This document shows, piece after piece, positions 60,470-64,000 of a stretch of 64,000 nucleotides of DNA. The DNA is from Symsagittifera roscoffensis (lineage: Eukaryota; Xenacoelomorpha; Acoela; Convolutidae). The notes beneath the pieces are model-generated. The model had not been told where the DNA came from. It saw nothing but the letters and a program-made list of their open reading frames with translations, and made no database searches. Position 1 is the stretch's first letter; every line of letters starts with the position of its first letter. Location: NCBI RefSeq assembly GCF_963678635.1, contig NC_087065.1, forward strand, positions 61,902,754 through 61,966,753. The letters run 5' to 3'. Made by a program: the position numbers and the translations under genes.

Positions 60470-61031
60470 GCTAATATTTTGGGTCGTATTCAAAAGCTTG
60501 CGTTGAATAAAAACCATTTAATTTGAGTTGAAAGCTCTGAGACACTTTACCAATGACACTCTTTACTGTTTGAGTTATAATGTTCTTTTTTGTTTTTGTT
60601 CCGGTTTTCGAAAAAATGCTAAATTATTTATTTTGGTTTTTTTTTCTATTCAGAACAGTTTTTTAAAAAAATAAATTTTCCAATTGGGTGATTAGTTTCT
60701 ATATCTCCATAAGCCAGCCACGCGAGCTAATCTGACGCTATGGTCACTCTAAAATGAGTTTACTAACCTGCTCGATTAATACTTAGATGCTAAATTGCTG
60801 CAAAGCTATTCATTTATGCGTCTCGAAATATATCGCACTACGAAATCATTTCAACTTGAATTGAGTAAGCTAATTAGTGGTATCAGTTACATATACGAAA
60901 CAACTTTCAACACTTTGATTTTATAAGCCAAAAATAATACTTTGTCAAAATTGATTTAACGAAAACCGATTGAAGACCAAAATAAAGTGCAGTCGGAACA
61001 TTCGGAGCCTTGCCCAATAAGAGCAGGCCTA
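60470..61031 (+). mobile_element. HINE-like long variant with own 5' and 3' ends
   Basis: Internal start GTTCCGGTTTTCGAAAA at about 60,599 and 3' end GTGCAGTCGGAACATTCGGAG then AAGAGCAGGCCTATT. The stem-loop has decayed. The preceding GCTCTGAGACACTTTACC segment is a worn form of the 5' landmark. Confidence 0.5.
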
Positions 61032-61224
61032 TTAAATTTTAATCAATGTTTTTTCCGTTTTTCACTAAACTATTGATAAAAGCCTGGAAAACTTTTTAGC
61101 TGGTTTCTACGGAAAAGCACAGAAAAGCTTGATCACTAATAATAAATCAAAATATAAAAAAACTGCAAATTATAACTTATGTTATTACTATTATGATTCT
61201 ATATTTAATTTTTTAAAATTTTTT

Positions 61225-62146
61225 AAGATGTTATATTGGGTGATTCTTTAAGATTTTTAATTGAACAAAATTTATGATTTTTGAATTGGTTAGCGCTATA
61301 TGCATTTTTTTTTGTTTTGTCTATCTTATTCGAATTATTACATGCTCAATGCAATGCTAAGCTCTGTTTTCACGGAAAGTAGAATAGTTGAAAAAAAATT
61401 TTTAACGAAAAACAGTCTTAGATTCCGCTAAAAATCAGTAGATTTAACATTGTCGACGGGTATCCCGAGAAAATAATCCTACCCAACAGGCAGGCCAAAT
61501 CAATCGTTTCAATTTAAAAACAACTCACATCTTCTCAAGGAATACAAAAAATCCAAAATAAGTTAAATCTTTGCGGGTTCAATTATTATGACTGTCAAAG
61601 AAAACTATGAAAACATCTGATTCGGTTTTTCTATTCAAACTAATTTTTCCTTTGGGAAATTCATTAATTTATCACCGTGAGCCTGGCAGGCGCGCTCACC
61701 AGTATTCTAACCTAACGCTATGGCTGCTCTGTAAGTGTTTAACTAAAAGGCTTGATTATTACTATGATATTGAAATATTGTACGGCAGTTTGTTTATGCG
61801 AGTCGAAAAATGGGCGCGCTCACCACTATTCTAACCTAATGCTATAGTTGCTCTGTGAAGTATCTAAAAAAATTGCTTGCTTACTACTTAGATGCTCAAA
61901 TGTTATACGAAAATTTGAATATGCGTGTCGAAAAATGTCAACATTCAAAACTGTTCAAAATTGAATTGAGGAAAATTAATGTTTCGTCTTATTAATATTT
62001 ACGAAACAAAATTTATTTTTTTAAATTTGTTATTATTACCCTAAACAGGTAGTTTGTCAATATTGACCTTGAGAAAAATTATTGGAGACCAGTTAAAGGA
62101 CAGTCGGATTATTCAGAACTTTGCCTCAATGAGAGCAGTCGTGTCG
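61225..62146 (+). repeat. Long-variant repeat unit
   Basis: It runs from TTGGGTGATTCTTTAAG through CCTACCCAACAGGCAGGC to TATTGGAGACCAGTTAAAGG, ACAGTCGGATTATTCAG and GAGCAGTCGTGTC. It contains an internal duplication of CGCGCTCACCACTATTCTAACCTAA-like sequence (about 61,692 and 61,815). Confidence 0.6.
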
Positions 62147-62264
62147 TTCTTTGTCTCAGTGTTATTGCGACTAAAACTTTGATAAGAATCTTCAAAAAAT
62201 TAACCCGCAAATTTCAAAAAACTACTGACATTATTTTTTAAAGTAGTGTTTTAAGACCTTTTCA

Positions 62265-63590
62265 CCTATTATATTGCGTAATTTGTTAAATCGTTTGAAC
62301 TGAACAAAACATACAAACTTGCTTTGAAACGCTCTAACGTTTTTTTTTCTAATGGTACGCTTTGCATGGTTTATATCTTAAACTGTAATACTCTTTCATT
62401 GTCACGCCAAGGAAGTTTAATAAATTGTTTTAGTAGATTTTTTTAAATAGCTCCATTAAATACTGTGGCATCTAGTTTTTGACAAAAATCAGTAGAGTTC
62501 ACAATGTTGATGGTTGTTCTGAGAAGTATTTCTACCAGACAGGCAGGCTCAAAAAATCAATTCAATTCAAAAGCAACTCACAGTTTTTAAGGAAACTAAA
62601 AGATTAATTTTAAGGGATACAAGAAATTGCAAAATCAAATTAAAATAGACGGTTTGAATTTTCATGTTCTGTTCAATTTTGTTACACTTTCGGAAAAAGT
62701 TATGAATATAAAAGATTATTGTTTTTTTTTAAAAATACCAGTTTCGAAAAGAGCACTTTCAATATCGGAGGATTCTTGTATTTTGAATTGAAACGCTCTA
62801 ACGCATATTGTTTATATCATTTTCCCCTTTTCTCTCTTCTAAACATTAAGACACTTTCAATGCAAAGCTATGCTCTATCTTCACGCATTGTAAAAAGGTT
62901 TAAAAATTTATCTTTGTGGAAAAATTTGTATTTCCATCATCAATAAAATCAAGGCATCCTGAGTTTCGACAGTAACCAATAGAGATTTACTTTTGTTACT
63001 GGTTGTCCCGAGAAGATATTCCTACTAACCAGGCAGGTGAAGCAACGCGCAGCTTTTTAAAAGTTACAAACAAATGCTTTTGGAGGATACAAAATCATCA
63101 AAATTAGCTCAAACTTTGCTGTTTGAATTATCAAGTTTTATTTGTCTTATTCCAGTTTTCAAAAAGTAATAATTAATTTATATGGTTTGGTTTCTTTCTA
63201 TTCAGGTCAATTTTAAAAAGATTATTTTTCTAATGGGGTAACGATTTTTACATCTACAGAAACCAGACAGGCGCGCAAAGCATTATACTAAGCTGACGCT
63301 ATGGTTGCCTTAAAATAAGTTTAACTACACTGCTAGTTTGATACCTAGAACTATATGCTGAATTGCTGCAACGCTATTCATTTAAACTTGTTGAATCATC
63401 GTGCACTACAAAATGTTTCAACTTGAATTGCGTAAGTTTCTTGATCCTATAATTTATATATACGAAACAAGTTCCAGCACTTCAAAGTTTGATATTATCA
63501 GTCTAAAACTATTAATTTGCCAAAATTGATTTGACCAAAAACTATTGGAGACCAGATAAAGGACAATTCTCAATAAGAGCAGTCCTGTCA
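62265..63590 (+). repeat. Two further long-variant repeat units
   Basis: The first unit (about 62,265-62,775) has GAAACGCTCTAACG and CTACCAGACAGGCAGGC and is cut short. The second (about 62,780-63,590) has GAAACGCTCTAACGC, CCTACTAACCAGGCAGG and the 3' end ATTGGAGACCAGATAAAGGA followed by GAGCAGTCCTGTC. Confidence 0.6.
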
Positions 63591-63779
63591 TACTTAATTT
63601 CATTCTAAATTAATTTATAATATTAAATATTATAATATATTAAATTAATGATACGAATCTGGAAAATTATATAGCCGAATTCTATGGAAAAAGCACAGAA
63701 TAGTTTGAGCATAAACAATAATTCAAAAAAGAAAAGAAAACCGCTGGTTGTAAGATACCTTCCTTTAGCATTATTGTTT

Positions 63780-64000
63780 TATAATTCTTGTTTTATAATA
63801 TGTTTGAAGAGAAGAAAACTTGATTATTTTGAATTTATTATCTATAACGCATTTCGGTTCTGATTTTTTTTTGCTTTTTCTATCTTCTTCAGACTAACAA
63901 ACTTTCTAGGCTATGCTACGCTCTCTTTTCACGTAAAACGGAATGGTTGAAAAGATATGGACAACAATTAGTCTTAGATTTCAACAAAAAATCATTAGAT
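63780..64000 (+). repeat. Start of another long-variant unit at the window edge
   Basis: TATAACGCATTTCGGTTC, CTATCTTCTTCAGAC and GGCTATGCTACGCTCTCTTTTCACG match the early part of the preceding units. The run continues past the window. Confidence 0.45.

Overview
The window is eukaryotic, most likely from an invertebrate animal. It is AT-rich and gene-poor, with GT-AG introns from 70 bases to about 12 kb, many transposable-element remnants and satellite-like repeats, and no operons or Shine-Dalgarno sites. I cannot name the species. Only two loci hold up as protein-coding genes, and both had to be assembled from exons by matching splice sites and reading phase. The gene models are therefore inferences from the sequence and have no transcript support.

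Bases 1-12,441 are a macrosatellite. Nine copies of a shared core (roughly GGTAATCAAATGTTAACTGCAATAAA) sit in long (about 1.5-1.64 kb) and short (about 1.05-1.1 kb) units in the order A1 A1 A2 B B B A2 B B, so there is higher-order structure. A decayed tRNA-like sequence follows at 13.3 kb.

From 14,105 to 45,243 (+) runs a gene of at least 8 exons, about 1,622 codons in the assembled frame. It encodes a nuclear-looking C2H2 zinc-finger protein with three fingers near the start of the giant exon, three at the C-terminus, basic nuclear-localisation-like motifs, acidic SUMO-interaction-like motifs and internal peptide repeats. Its introns hold a 1.28-kb direct duplication (16.2-18.8 kb), a degenerate LINE in sense orientation (23.5-26.0 kb), several copies of a Helentron/HINE-like non-autonomous element and a second dispersed repeat family.

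A convergent gene lies at 49,871-54,879 (-). It has four exons, all joined in phase 0, and encodes about 444 residues: a type II membrane anchor plus an alpha-helical barrel domain with motifs I associate with a bacterial protein family. It is a horizontal-transfer candidate. Its first three exons lie in a roughly 4.0-kb segment that is duplicated head to tail (52,051-56,052 and 56,053-60,050) with few differences. The upstream copy has no final exon of its own, so the locus has two sets of exons 1-3 in front of one exon 4. Both duplication breakpoints fall inside mobile-element copies.

From 59.4 kb to the right edge the sequence is a run of diverged copies of a longer variant of the same element family. 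No CRISPR array, rRNA or intact tRNA was found.
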